Source: Sphaerisporangium sp. TRM90804
Lineage (GTDB): Bacteria > Actinomycetota > Actinomycetes > Streptosporangiales > Streptosporangiaceae
Direction: 5' to 3'
Assembly: GCF_029846175.1 (NCBI RefSeq)
Contig: NZ_JARWAC010000023.1
Location: forward strand, 102,047-166,046
DNA length: 64,000 nt
Under the pieces are notes generated by a model. The model worked only from the letters and a program-made list of their open reading frames with translations. It was not told the DNA's origin and did no database searches. Made by a program: the position numbers and the translations under genes. The number at the start of each line of letters is the position of its first letter. The stretch's first letter is position 1. Shown piece after piece: positions 25,927 through 35,500 of the stretch.

Positions 25927-26628
25927 ATGAGGGTGACCGTGCTTACGGGGGCGGGGGTGTCCACCGATTCGGGGATTCCCGACTATCGCGGGCCCGACGG
26001 GCTTTGGCGCAGGGATCCCGATCACGAGAAGCTCGTGACGTACCGGTACTACATGGGCGATCCGGAGATCCGGCGGCGGTCGTGGCTGGCGCGGCGGGAC
26101 AATCCGGCGTGGCGGGCGGAGCCGAACGCGGCTCACCGGGCGCTGGCCGGGTTGCCGGACGCCTGGATCATCACGCAGAACGTCGACGGGCTGCACCAGC
26201 GGGCGGGGTCGCCGGCCGAGCGGGTGCTGGAGCTGCACGGCAACATGTTCGGGGCGCTCTGCACGGCGTGCGGGGCGCGGTCGCGCACGCGGGAGGCGGT
26301 CGACCGGGTGCTCGCCGGGGAGCGTGATCCCGCGTGCCTGGCCTGCGGCGGCATCCTGAAGACGACGACGGTGATGTTCGGGCAGTCGGTCGACCACGAG
26401 CTGCTCGAACGGGCCGTCGAGCTGACCGAGGAGTGCGAGGTGTTCCTCGCCGTGGGCAGCTCCCTGCAGGTGCAGCCGGCCGCGTCGCTGCCCCGGGTCG
26501 CGGCCCGGGCGGGGGCTCGGGTGATCATCGTGAACGCCGAGCCGACGCCGTTCGACCACCTCGCCGACGAGGTGGTCCGCGAACCTATCGGCCTGGCGAT
26601 CCCGCAGCTGTGCGCGTCGCTCGTCTGA
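25927..26628 (+). CDS. Sir2 family NAD-dependent protein deacylase
   Basis: A 233-residue sirtuin. The NAD-binding motif VTVLTGAGVSTDSGIPDYRG is at the extreme N-terminus, followed by WIITQNVDGLHQRAG, the catalytic His in LELHGNMFG, two zinc Cys pairs (CTACG, CLACGG) and FLAVGSSLQVQPAASLP. It removes acyl groups from protein lysines using NAD. The ATG at 25927 begins almost directly at the first strand, so this is a compact form. It is flanked by the repeat at 25665-25882 and a convergent aminoacyl-tRNA synthetase gene. Confidence 0.92.
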   Translation: MRVTVLTGAGVSTDSGIPDYRGPDGLWRRDPDHEKLVTYRYYMGDPEIRRRSWLARRDNPAWRAEPNAAHRALAGLPDAWIITQNVDGLHQRAGSPAERVLELHGNMFGALCTACGARSRTREAVDRVLAGERDPACLACGGILKTTTVMFGQSVDHELLERAVELTEECEVFLAVGSSLQVQPAASLPRVAARAGARVIIVNAEPTPFDHLADEVVREPIGLAIPQLCASLV

Positions 26629-26803
26629 GCGTGCCGGCATCCGGCGGCCGGAGCCGGGTTCGCCGTCCTCGCTGAGGTCGCGGCTCGGTGGCCGACGGCG
26701 CTTTGCCGTTCTGTCAGGTGAGCGGCTCCACGTATGTCGTTCAGGTGAGCGGGCTCCGTGTGTGCCGTCGACGTTCGGGGCCCGCCGGGTTCTCCCTCCG
26801 GGC

Positions 26804-28156
26804 TCACATGATCAGTTTGAGGAGGCGGGCGGCTTCCGGGTCGTCGTGTTCGGTGATGGCCAGGTACAGGCAGCGCAGGGCCAGGGCCGGGTCGAAGTGG
26901 TCCAGGCGGAGGGCCTGGGCGGCTCTCGCCGTCTCGGGGCAGGGGCCGGCCGCCGGGCGGATGGCGGGGGCGGTGGCTCTCACGACGTCCACCAGGGGGG
27001 CCCAGCGGCGCTGGAAGCGGGTGAACGCCTGCATGGTGAAGTCGGTGGAGTGGGTGTCGGGGCGGTCCCAGCACATGAAGAGGCGGACGATCGCCGGGTC
27101 GGCGTCGCGCAGCAGGTCGGCGGCCCAGATGGCGTGGCCGCGGCTGGTGGAGAACTTGCCGCCCTCGTACAGGTAGAGCTCGTTGACGGTCAGCCCGTTC
27201 AGGCGGGCCGCGCCCGGCACGCCGGCGGCGGTGAAGACGGCCGGGAACAGCACCGCGTAGTAGAACGCGGTGTCGAGGCCGAGGAAGGACCAGGCGCGTG
27301 AGACGCCCTGCCAGGCGGCGGCGTAGTCGCCCAGGGCGCGGACGTCGGGGGCGAGGTGGCCGCCCACCGTGGTCAGGTACGACAGGCCCATCTCGAACCA
27401 CGCGTCCAGCCGCTCGCCGCCGATCTGGATGCCCCAGTCGGTCGGGTGGGTGACCGGCAGCTCGGGCAGCTCACGGGCCAGGTGCAGGCCCAGCAGCGCG
27501 CGCACCGAGGGGGGCAGCAGGGCGCGCGTCCATAGGGACGTCAGCTCCTCGCGGTAGTCCTCCAGCCGGAAGACCAGCCCGGGCCCGCGCGCCTCGACCG
27601 GGACGGTGCCGCAGGACGCGCAGGTGGGGTCGAGCATCTCGGCGGCCGAGGTGAACCCGCCGCACACCTCGCAGGTGCCGCCGTCCTTACCGGCGCCGCA
27701 CAGCGGGCAGGTGCCGGAGACGTAGGAGTTGTGCATCGACCTGCCGCAGTCGCCGCAGGCCAGCAGCGCGCGGTCGGCGGTCGCCAGCAGGCCGGAGGAG
27801 GCCATCTCGTCGACGAGCTTGCGGATGACCGCGTGGTGGGTCTGGTCGCCGTAGGGCCGGGTGAAGACGTCGTAGCCGACGCCGGTGGACGTCAGGGTGC
27901 GCTGGATGACCTCGGTGTGGCGGTTGATGACGTCCTCGGGGCGCTCGCCGCCGGCCCGGGCCTTCACCAGGACGGAGTTCTGGTGGTCGTCGGTGCCGCA
28001 GATCGCCAGCACGCGTTCACCGCGGTCGCGGGCGGCGCGCGCGGCGACGTCGGCCGCGATGTAGGGCCCAGAAAGGTGGCCGACATGGAGCGGGCCGTTC
28101 GGCGTGGGGTGCGGTGAGCGGATCACCGTCAACCCTCGCGGTTCCTTTTCACGCAT
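26804..28156 (-). CDS. Short methionyl-tRNA synthetase paralogue
   Basis: A 450-residue class I synthetase-like protein: HIGH motif in SPHPTPNGPLHVGHLSGPY, ICGTDDHQNSVL, a zinc knuckle with four Cys pairs (CGDCG, CPLCG, CEVCGG, CASCG), and the KMSKS variant KFSTSRGHAIWA. The C-terminal anticodon-binding region is only about 110 residues, and the whole is shorter than a typical MetRS, so it is probably a second, specialised copy rather than the housekeeping enzyme. The ATG at 28156 follows GGGAG. It lies next to the enediyne-type cluster but lacks the cluster promoter motif. A role in resistance or biosynthesis is speculation. Confidence 0.78.
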   Translation of the reverse strand: MREKEPRGLTVIRSPHPTPNGPLHVGHLSGPYIAADVAARAARDRGERVLAICGTDDHQNSVLVKARAGGERPEDVINRHTEVIQRTLTSTGVGYDVFTRPYGDQTHHAVIRKLVDEMASSGLLATADRALLACGDCGRSMHNSYVSGTCPLCGAGKDGGTCEVCGGFTSAAEMLDPTCASCGTVPVEARGPGLVFRLEDYREELTSLWTRALLPPSVRALLGLHLARELPELPVTHPTDWGIQIGGERLDAWFEMGLSYLTTVGGHLAPDVRALGDYAAAWQGVSRAWSFLGLDTAFYYAVLFPAVFTAAGVPGAARLNGLTVNELYLYEGGKFSTSRGHAIWAADLLRDADPAIVRLFMCWDRPDTHSTDFTMQAFTRFQRRWAPLVDVVRATAPAIRPAAGPCPETARAAQALRLDHFDPALALRCLYLAITEHDDPEAARLLKLIM

Positions 28157-28482
28157 GGGTTCGCTCCCGGCTCGTTCCGGCATGGGGCGGGCACGGAGAA
28201 CAAGCGTAGCCACGCATTCGGCGAACCTCCATCCCCGGCGGCCCTTTTCGCCGGCAAAAGGCCCCTGGATATCGCGGGGAACCGTTGGTTCAGCCGGGAG
28301 AATACCGATCGATACCCCTGCGCTGCTCCTTTCGATACGCCCCGCGCACTTGCGTCGCTATTTGTTGAAAATCCATCACGCCTGTCCATAGCATCCGGTA
28401 AAAGGCCTGGACGGACAGCGGTTACCCGCCGGGCCGGAAGCCTACCACCAGGCTCGTAAGGTCAGACAAGGCGATTTGTGAA

Positions 28483-28641
28483 ATGCCCCGTGACGCGCTG
28501 CCGGAGGCGGCGGCCGCGCCCGCCGGGGACGAACAGGGAGTGCCGGCCATGCGTCGAGTCAGAAAAACACAATCCGTGAGAAGCGTACGCGTGGTTCCGC
28601 TCGACCTGCGCGCGCCTTCCGGGCGCCAGCTGCCCTTCTGA
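28483..28641 (+). CDS. Small possible ORF, 52 residues
   Basis: ATG at 28483 opens a 52-codon frame ending at TGA 28639-28641. The second half, from an internal Met, reads MRRVRKTQSVRSVRVVPLDL and ends RQLPF; the internal ATG (28549) has GGAG 8 nt upstream. The product is basic and unlike any family recognised. The cluster motif lies within this frame, so the reading frame may be accidental in a leader region. Confidence 0.2.
   Translation: MPRDALPEAAAAPAGDEQGVPAMRRVRKTQSVRSVRVVPLDLRAPSGRQLPF
28570..28583 (+). promoter_or_regulatory. Cluster motif site A, upstream of unbL
   Basis: CAATCCGTGAGAAG, identical to site E. It lies 175 bp before unbL and is oriented toward it. At the position where other sites have TAnnnT there is CCTGCG, so the -10 element is not evident here. 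Confidence 0.65.
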
Positions 28642-28757
28642 GCCTTTAACCCGCGACGTGCGCGCTCCCCGGTGAAACCAGTACGGGGAGCCGCCATTTC
28701 ATCCTGTTTCCGGCTGAGTAGGACGCCGCCGGTCGCTGACCGGCTTGGAGGTGGGTG

Positions 28758-29702
28758 ATGACGGCGAGATCACTGCGCCGGCTGCTCTCCCTAGACCCGC
28801 AGGAACTCATCCGCTCGCGCCCCGGCCCCCCGGTGGGGGACCCGGAGGTCGGGCGGACCCTCGACACGGTGGTGCACAGCTTCGCCACCGGCTACAACGC
28901 GGCGCTCGGCGCGCCCCCGGGCGCGCTCGACCTCTCGCACCTGCCCGGCCCCCTGCGGGGCTTCGCGTACGAGGGGGCGGCCATGAGCATCGGCCTGGTG
29001 GACGAGCTCACCCTCGCCCGGGGCCGCCGGATGCGGGCCCTTCTCGACGGGCCCGGCCGGCCGTACGTCCACCTGATCCACGTCGGCGCCGGCTGGGCCT
29101 TCGCCCGGCTCCGGGTGCGGCCGTGGACGGGCATGCCCGTCGGGCAGCGGCTGTTCCGCTGGCTCGCGTGGGACGGCTGGGGCTTTCACCAGGCGTTCTT
29201 CCGCCCGCGGGCCGTCCTGGTGGAGCACCGGGTCGAGCGGGCCGCGCGGGGCGACGTGCGCCCGATCCGCGACCAGGGCGTCGGCCGCGCGCTGTGGTTC
29301 TACGCGGGCGCCGACCCCGCGCTCGTGGCGGAGGTCATCGACGCCTTCCCCGCCGGTCGGCGCCCCGACCTGTGGGCGGGCATCGGCCTGGCCGCCGCCT
29401 ACACCGGCGCCCAGCCGCCCGAGCGGCTGGAGGACCTGCTGGCGCGGGCCGGCGGCCACCGCGAGCACCTGGCACAGGGGGCGGCCTTCGCCGCCAAGGC
29501 GCATCAGATCTCCGGAATCGTCCCCGAGCGCTCGGCCGACGCCGTCGCCGCGCTCACCGGCGCGGGCGTCGACGACGCCTCCGACTGGACCGACGCCTCC
29601 CTGAAGGAGGCGCTGCGCCGTCCGGACGATCCGGCCACCTACGAAGCATGGCGTGCAGGGATCCGCCGCGCGTGGGCGCGGCAGGGGGGTGTGGTGTCGT
29701 GA
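28758..29702 (+). CDS. unbL: Enediyne biosynthesis protein UnbL (DUF1702)
   Basis: A 314-residue protein of the DUF1702 family found in enediyne cassettes: FATGYNAALGAP, LRGFAYEGAAMSIGLVDELTL, HVGAGWAFARLRV, WLAWDGWGFHQAFF and IGLAAAYTGAQPPERLEDLL. Its biochemical role is not established, although unbL homologues are conserved in enediyne loci and associated with processing of the PKSE product. The ATG at 28758 follows GGAGG with 6 nt spacing; a GTG immediately before it is less likely. It is first in the unbL-unbV-unbU-pksE-thioesterase operon and overlaps unbV by 4 bp. Motif site A lies upstream. Confidence 0.9.
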   Translation: MTARSLRRLLSLDPQELIRSRPGPPVGDPEVGRTLDTVVHSFATGYNAALGAPPGALDLSHLPGPLRGFAYEGAAMSIGLVDELTLARGRRMRALLDGPGRPYVHLIHVGAGWAFARLRVRPWTGMPVGQRLFRWLAWDGWGFHQAFFRPRAVLVEHRVERAARGDVRPIRDQGVGRALWFYAGADPALVAEVIDAFPAGRRPDLWAGIGLAAAYTGAQPPERLEDLLARAGGHREHLAQGAAFAAKAHQISGIVPERSADAVAALTGAGVDDASDWTDASLKEALRRPDDPATYEAWRAGIRRAWARQGGVVS

Positions 29703-31612
29703 CGAGGCTGAGAACGAGCGCCGCGGCGATCTGCTCGGTGGTCCTGGCGGTCGCGAGCTGGCGGCTAGCGGAGCTGCCGGCCAGCTCCGACGCCGAGCGG
29801 GCGCACGTGGCCGAGCGGTTCGCCTTCCAGCGCGAGCCGCTCAACGGGGCCGCAGGCGCCCGGAGCGTCCGGGTCGTCGCCCCGGCCTTCCAGAAGATCG
29901 ACCACTGGATCTCCTCCGTAGGCGCGGGCGTCGCCCTCGCCGACCTGGACGGCAACGGCCGCGCCGACGACGCGTGCCTGGTCGACCCCCGGGACGACTC
30001 GGTGACGCTGCGCCCGGTGCCCGGCACCGGAACGCGCTACCCGGTCGCCGCGCTGGCGCCCGCCGGCCTGCCGTACGACGCGACCATGGCGCCGATGGGC
30101 TGCGTGCCCTCCGACTACAACGAGGACGGCCGCACCGACGTGCTCGTCTACTACTGGGGCAGGTCCCCGGTGGTGTTCCTGCGCTCCGGCGCCGGAGCCC
30201 AGGTCAGCGCGGGCGCCTTCACCCCGCGCGAGCTGGTCTCGCCGTACCAGGTGTGGAGCACCAACGCGCTGACCCTGGCGGACGTGGACACCGACGGCCA
30301 CGTCGACATCGTGGTGGGCAACTACTTCCCCGACCGGGCGCGGGTGCTCGACCCGCGTGCCCACCAGCAGGAGCTGCGGATGCAGCGCTCCATGTCCGAC
30401 GCCCACAACGGCGGCACCGACCGCGTCCTGCTGTTCCGCTCGGCCGGCGGCGACACCGTGAGCTACGCCGAGGCGAAGGGCGCCTTCGCGCCCGAGGTCG
30501 CCGACGGCTGGACGCTGGCGCTCGGCGCGCAGGACCTGGACGGCGACGGCCGCCCCGAGCTGTACATGGGCAACGACTTCGGCCCCGACCGGCTGCTGCG
30601 CAACCTGTCGACCCCCGGCAAGGTGCGGCTGGAGCTCATGCGCGGCGTGCGGCACTTCGGCACGCCCAAGTCGAAGGTGGTCGGCGCCGACTCCTTCAAG
30701 GGCATGGGCGTGGTGTTCTCGGACCTGAACGGCGACGAGGTGCCGGACATGTTCGTCAGCAACATCACCGAGAACTACGCCCTGCACGAGAGCAACTTCG
30801 CCTTCCTGAGCACCCGCCAGAAGCCGCTCGGCGACGACGGCGTGGCGCACTACGACGACGAGAGCGAGTCGCTCGGCGTGTCGCGCTCGGGATGGGGCTG
30901 GGACGTCAAGGCCGGCGACTTCGCCGGCGACGGCGACGTGCAGCTCGTGCAGGCCACCGGCTTCATCCAGGGCACCGTCGACCGGTGGCCCCAGCTCCAG
31001 GAGCTGGCGCTCACCAACGACGACCTGCTGGCGAACCCGGCCAACTGGCCGCGCCTGCGCCCCGGGGACGACCTGTCGGGCCACGACACCAACCCGTTCT
31101 GGGCGCGCGGCGCGGACGGCCGTTTCCACGACGTCGCCGAACGGCTCGGCGTCGAGGATCCGGGCCCCACGCGCTCGATCGCGCTGGCCGACGTCGACCA
31201 CGACGGCCGCCTGGACTTCGCGGTCGCCAACCAGTGGCGCCAGTCGTACTCCTACCGCAACGTGCGCACGGCCCAGCGGCCGTACCTCGGCCTGACCCTG
31301 CTGCGGCCCGCCTCCTGCGCCGCGGGCGGCACGGCGGGCGGCGCGGCGCGCACGGCCGCCGTCGGCGCGACCGCGACGCTGCGCTCGGGCGCCGCCGGCC
31401 TGCGCGTCGGCCAGGTGTACCCGGCCAACGGCCACGGCGGGGTCTCCTCGCCCGAGCTGCTGTTCGGCCTGTCCGGCACCGGAGCCGCCGCGGTCACGCT
31501 GACCTGGCGCGATGCCTGCGGAGCGCGGCACTCCGCCGACACCACCCTCACCCCCGGCTGGCACAGCCTCGCCCTCGGCGCGGACGGCTCGATCGAGAAG
31601 GTGACCCCGTGA
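29699..31612 (+). CDS. unbV: Enediyne biosynthesis protein UnbV (FG-GAP/ASPIC)
   Basis: A 637-residue protein with an N-terminal hydrophobic segment (AAAICSVVLAVASW) likely to act as a signal or anchor. FG-GAP/VCBS-type calcium-binding repeats follow: LADLDGNGRADDACLVDP, DYNEDGRTDVLVYY, LADVDTDGHVDIVVGNYF, AQDLDGDGRPELYMGN, FSDLNGDEVPDMFVSN and LADVDHDGRLDFAVAN. A C-terminal ASPIC/UnbV domain contains GLRVGQVYPANGHGGVSSPELLFGL. It is probably exported or membrane-bound; its molecular function is unknown, but it is one of the conserved enediyne cassette proteins. The GTG at 29699 overlaps the unbL stop (GTGA), and the end overlaps unbU the same way. Confidence 0.93.
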   Translation: MTRLRTSAAAICSVVLAVASWRLAELPASSDAERAHVAERFAFQREPLNGAAGARSVRVVAPAFQKIDHWISSVGAGVALADLDGNGRADDACLVDPRDDSVTLRPVPGTGTRYPVAALAPAGLPYDATMAPMGCVPSDYNEDGRTDVLVYYWGRSPVVFLRSGAGAQVSAGAFTPRELVSPYQVWSTNALTLADVDTDGHVDIVVGNYFPDRARVLDPRAHQQELRMQRSMSDAHNGGTDRVLLFRSAGGDTVSYAEAKGAFAPEVADGWTLALGAQDLDGDGRPELYMGNDFGPDRLLRNLSTPGKVRLELMRGVRHFGTPKSKVVGADSFKGMGVVFSDLNGDEVPDMFVSNITENYALHESNFAFLSTRQKPLGDDGVAHYDDESESLGVSRSGWGWDVKAGDFAGDGDVQLVQATGFIQGTVDRWPQLQELALTNDDLLANPANWPRLRPGDDLSGHDTNPFWARGADGRFHDVAERLGVEDPGPTRSIALADVDHDGRLDFAVANQWRQSYSYRNVRTAQRPYLGLTLLRPASCAAGGTAGGAARTAAVGATATLRSGAAGLRVGQVYPANGHGGVSSPELLFGLSGTGAAAVTLTWRDACGARHSADTTLTPGWHSLALGADGSIEKVTP

Positions 31613-32553
31613 GCCCCAAGAAGGACCCCAGGACGATCGCCCTGCGTCGCTTCGCCATGTCGATCAGCGTCTTCACGATCGTCGGGCACACGCTGCTCGG
31701 GTTCGAGCAGGCGTACCTCACGCCCGTGGCCGCGATCCTCACCGCCTACGCCATGGAGATCGGCCTGGAGGCGCTGGACGCGTGGGCCAGGCGGCGGCCG
31801 GCCAAGTTCCCGCGCTCGGTCGGCGGGATGGTCGACTTCCTGCTGCCCGCGCACATCACCGGCCTGGCCTGCGCCATGCTGCTCTACGCCAACGCCCGGG
31901 TGGAGCCGGTGATGGCCGCGGTGGTCATCGGCATCGCGTCCAAGTACGTGGTGCGGGTCAGGATCGGCGCCTCGCGGCGGCACGTGCTCAACCCGTCCAA
32001 CTTCGGCATCGTCGCGGTGCTGCTGCTGTTCCCCTGGGTCGGCATCGCGCCGCCGTACCACTTCACCGAGTGGGTGTCCGGCCCGCTCGACTGGATCATC
32101 CCCGCGGCGATCCTGGCCTCCGGCACGATGCTGAACGCCATGCTCACCAAGAAGATGCCGCTGATCCTGGCCTGGGTGGGCGGCTTCGCCCTGCAGGCGG
32201 TGGTGCGCACCGCGATCGAGGGAACCTCGACGGTGAACGCGCTGACGGTGATGACCGGCGTCGCGTTCGTGCTGTTCACCAACTACATGATCACCGACCC
32301 GGGCACCACGCCGGTCGCCCCGGCGCGGCAGGTGGCCTTCGGGCTCGCCACCGCGGCCACCTACGGGGTGCTCGTGGCCTTCCACGTGGTGTTCGGCATG
32401 TTCTTCGCGCTGGTCATCGTCTGCGTGTTCCGCGGCGCCCTGGTGGCGTACGGCACGTTCCTGCGCGAGACGGCGTGGCCCGACCCCCGCGCCGCCGCGC
32501 GCCCGGCCGCCGTCCCGCAGCCCGGGCTCGCCGTGGCCGGGGGGACCCGATGA
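31609..32553 (+). CDS. unbU: Enediyne biosynthesis membrane protein UnbU (RnfD-like)
   Basis: A 314-residue integral membrane protein with about eight hydrophobic helices, resembling RnfD/NqrB-type electron-transport subunits: LTPVAAILTAYAMEIGLEAL, RRHVLNPSNFGIVAVLLLFPWVG, and the hallmark FTNYMITDPGTTPVAPARQ, which in RnfD proteins surrounds a covalent flavin site. UnbU is a constant member of the enediyne cassette, with no fully defined role. The GTG at 31609 overlaps unbV's stop, and its own stop overlaps the pksE ATG (ATGA), giving tight translational coupling. Confidence 0.92.
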   Translation: MSPKKDPRTIALRRFAMSISVFTIVGHTLLGFEQAYLTPVAAILTAYAMEIGLEALDAWARRRPAKFPRSVGGMVDFLLPAHITGLACAMLLYANARVEPVMAAVVIGIASKYVVRVRIGASRRHVLNPSNFGIVAVLLLFPWVGIAPPYHFTEWVSGPLDWIIPAAILASGTMLNAMLTKKMPLILAWVGGFALQAVVRTAIEGTSTVNALTVMTGVAFVLFTNYMITDPGTTPVAPARQVAFGLATAATYGVLVAFHVVFGMFFALVIVCVFRGALVAYGTFLRETAWPDPRAAARPAAVPQPGLAVAGGTR

Positions 32554-35500
32554 GGGCCGCGCCCGAGGCGTACGCGATCGTCGGGATCGGCTGCCGCTAC
32601 CCCGACGCCCCCGACCCCGACCGGCTGTGGGAGCTGGTGCTGTCGCGCAGGCGGGCGTTCCGCCACATCCCGGACGTCCGCCTGGACCCCGCCGGGTACG
32701 TGTCGGACGACGCGGGCGACCCCGACCGCACCTACGCCCGGTTCGCCGCCGTCCTGGAGGGCTGGGAGTTCGACCGGGCACGCTTCAAGGTGCCCGGCGC
32801 CGCCTACCGTTCCACCGACCTGACGCACTGGCTCGCGCTGGAGGTCGCCGCCGACACGCTGGCGTCGGCCGGGTTCCCCGGCGGGCGCGGCCTGGACACC
32901 GCCCGCACGGGCGTGGTGCTGGGCAACACGCTGACCGGGGAGTTCAGCCGGTCCTCGCTGATGCGGCTGCGCTGGCCGTACGTGCGGCGCGTCGTGGGCG
33001 AGGGCCTGGCGGCCGAGGGCTGGGACGCGCCCGCCGCCGCGGCCTTCCTGGACCGCCTGGAGAAGACCTACAAGGCGCCGTTCCCCGAACCGACCGACGA
33101 GAGCCTCGCCGGCGGCCTGGCCAACACCATCGCCGGGCGGGTCTGCAACCACTTCGACCTCAACGGCGGCGGGTACACCGTGGACGGCGCCTGCTCGTCG
33201 TCCCTGCTCGCCATCGTCACCGCCTGCACGGCGCTGCGCGAGGGCGACCTCGACCTGGTGCTCGCCGGCGGCGTCGACCTCAGCCTCGACCCCTTCGAGC
33301 TGGTCGGCTTCGCCCGCACCGGGGCGCTGGCGACCTCCGCCATGCGCATCTACGACGCCGACCCCACCGGGTTCTGGCCGGGCGAGGGCTGCGGCATGGT
33401 GGCGCTGATGCGGGCCGACGACGCCCTGGCGAGCGGACGGACCCCGCTGGCGCTGATCCGCGGCTGGGGCGTCTCCTCCGACGGGCAGGGCGGCATCACC
33501 CGCCCCGAGCGCAAGGGCCAGCTGCTGGCCATCGGCCGGGCGTACGAGCGGGCCGGGTTCGGCCCGGAGACCGTCGCGATGTTCGAGGGCCACGGCACGG
33601 GCACCGCCGTCGGCGACGAGGTGGAGATCGCCAGTCTCATCGACGCCCAGCGCGGCCGGCGCGACCTGCCCCCGGCGGCGCTCGGCTCGGTGAAGGCCAA
33701 CATCGGGCACACCAAGGCCGCCGCCGGCATCGCCGGGCTGCTGAAGGCCACCCTGGCCCTGCAGCGCCAGGTCATCCCGCCCACCACCGGGTGCGACGAC
33801 CCGCACCCGCTGCTGCGGGGCTCCCGCGTGCCGCTGCGCGTGGCGGCCGAGGCCGAGCCGTGGCCGGACGCGCCGCTGCGCGCGGCCGTGAGCGCGATGG
33901 GCTTCGGCGGGATCAACACCCATGTCGTGCTGGAGTCGGTGGCGCCGCGCAGGCGGCGCGCCCTGTCGCCCGTGGAGCGCCGGACGGCCCGCCGCCCGCT
34001 CGGCCACGAGGTGTTCGCCTTCTCCGGCGAGACGGTGGGCGAACTGGCCTCCGTGCTCGACCGGACGGCCGCCGTCGCGGCGGCCATGTCCTTCGCCGAG
34101 CACGCCGACCTCGCCGCCGCGCTCGCCGCCCGCCACACCGGGGAGCCGGTCACCGGCTTCCGGCTGGCCGTCGTCGCCGGCGACCCCGGCCAGCTCGCCC
34201 GCCGCGCACGGCAGGCGTCGCGGCTGCTGCCCGACCTGGAGCGGGCGGCGCCCGGCGCCGTCCTGACCGCGCCCGGCGTCTACGCCTCCCACGGCGCGCC
34301 CGGCCGGGTGGGCCTGCTGTTCACCGGCCAGGGCGCCCCGGTGCCCGCCGGGCCCGGCGCGCTCGCCACCGTGCTGCCCGGCGCGGAGTCCTACTTCCGC
34401 GCCGGCGCGGACGGCGCCGAGGGGCCGGTGGACACCGCCGTGGCCCAGCCCGCGATCTTCTCCGCCTCCATGGCCGGCCTGCGCTGGCTGTCGGAGCTGG
34501 GGGTGGACGCGGACGCCGCGGCAGGCCACTCCCTCGGCGAGATCGGCGCGCTGTGCTGGGCGGGGTCGTTCACCGAGACAGAGGCGCTCGGCCTGGTCGG
34601 GTTCCGCGGCGAGGTCATGAGCAAGTCCGGCGCCCCCGGCACCGGCATGGTGTCGATCGCCGCCTCCCGCGAGGTCGTGGCCGGGCTGATCGACGCCACC
34701 GACCTGGTGGTCTCCGCCGACAACGGCGCCTCCCAGGTGGTCGGCGGGCGCGTCGCCGACCTGGAGCGCGTCCTGGAGCTGGCCGCCGCCAAGGGCGTCC
34801 CCGCGACCCGGCTGGCGGTCAGCCACGCCTTCCACACCGCCGCGGTGACGGCGGCCGAGGAGCCGCTGTCCACCTACCTGGCGGTGCTGCCGGTGTCCGC
34901 GCCGCAGCGCACGGTCTTCTCGACCGTCAGCGGGCGGCTGCTGACCTCGGCGTGCGACCTGCGGCGGATGCTCGCCCAGCAGGTCACCGCGCCCGTGCTG
35001 TTCCGCCAGGCCGTCGAGGCGCTGGCCGAACAGTCCGCCCTGCTGGTCGAGGTCGGCCCCGGGCGCGGCCTGGCGTCGCTGGCGGCGTCCATCACCGATG
35101 TCCCCGCCGTCGCCATGGACGTCGGCGCCCGGTCCGCCGAAGGACTGTGCCAGGCGACCGCCGCCCTGTTCGCCGCGGGCGCCGCCGCCGACCTGCGCCC
35201 GCTGTTCGCCGAACGCCTGACGCGGCCGTTCGACCTGTGGCGCGATCCCCGGTTCCTGGCCAACCCCTGCGAGGCCGCCGTCACGCCCGAGGCGCCGGCC
35301 GAGCGTGACGCCGGGACCGCCGAGCAGGGCGACGACGGGGACGCCGGCGCGTCCTCGACGGTGCGCCTGCTGGTCGCCCGCGCCGTCGAGCTGCCGGCCG
35401 ACGCCGTCGGACTGGACGATCGGCTGCTCAGCGACCTGCACCTGAACTCGCTGCGCGTCGCCCAGCTCGCCACCGAGGCGGCGACCGCCTGCGGCAGGAT

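Larger units (their letters stand above)
28157..28757. other. Spacer between synthetase paralogue and biosynthetic cluster
   Basis: These 601 bp mark the left cluster boundary. They contain a small possible frame (28483-28641) and one copy of the cluster motif (28570-28583). The segment 28240-28400 is lower in GC than its surroundings and carries no coding signal. Confidence 0.5.

Noticed and set aside
28483..28641. RiPP precursor for the radical SAM enzyme
   Set aside because: It lies 15 kb from the radical SAM gene, lacks a recognisable leader/core pattern, and overlaps a regulatory site.
29765..31564. A 599-codon antisense frame over unbV
   Set aside because: Low-complexity Gly/Ala/Val/Arg composition and no ribosome site; unbV motifs are on the opposite strand.
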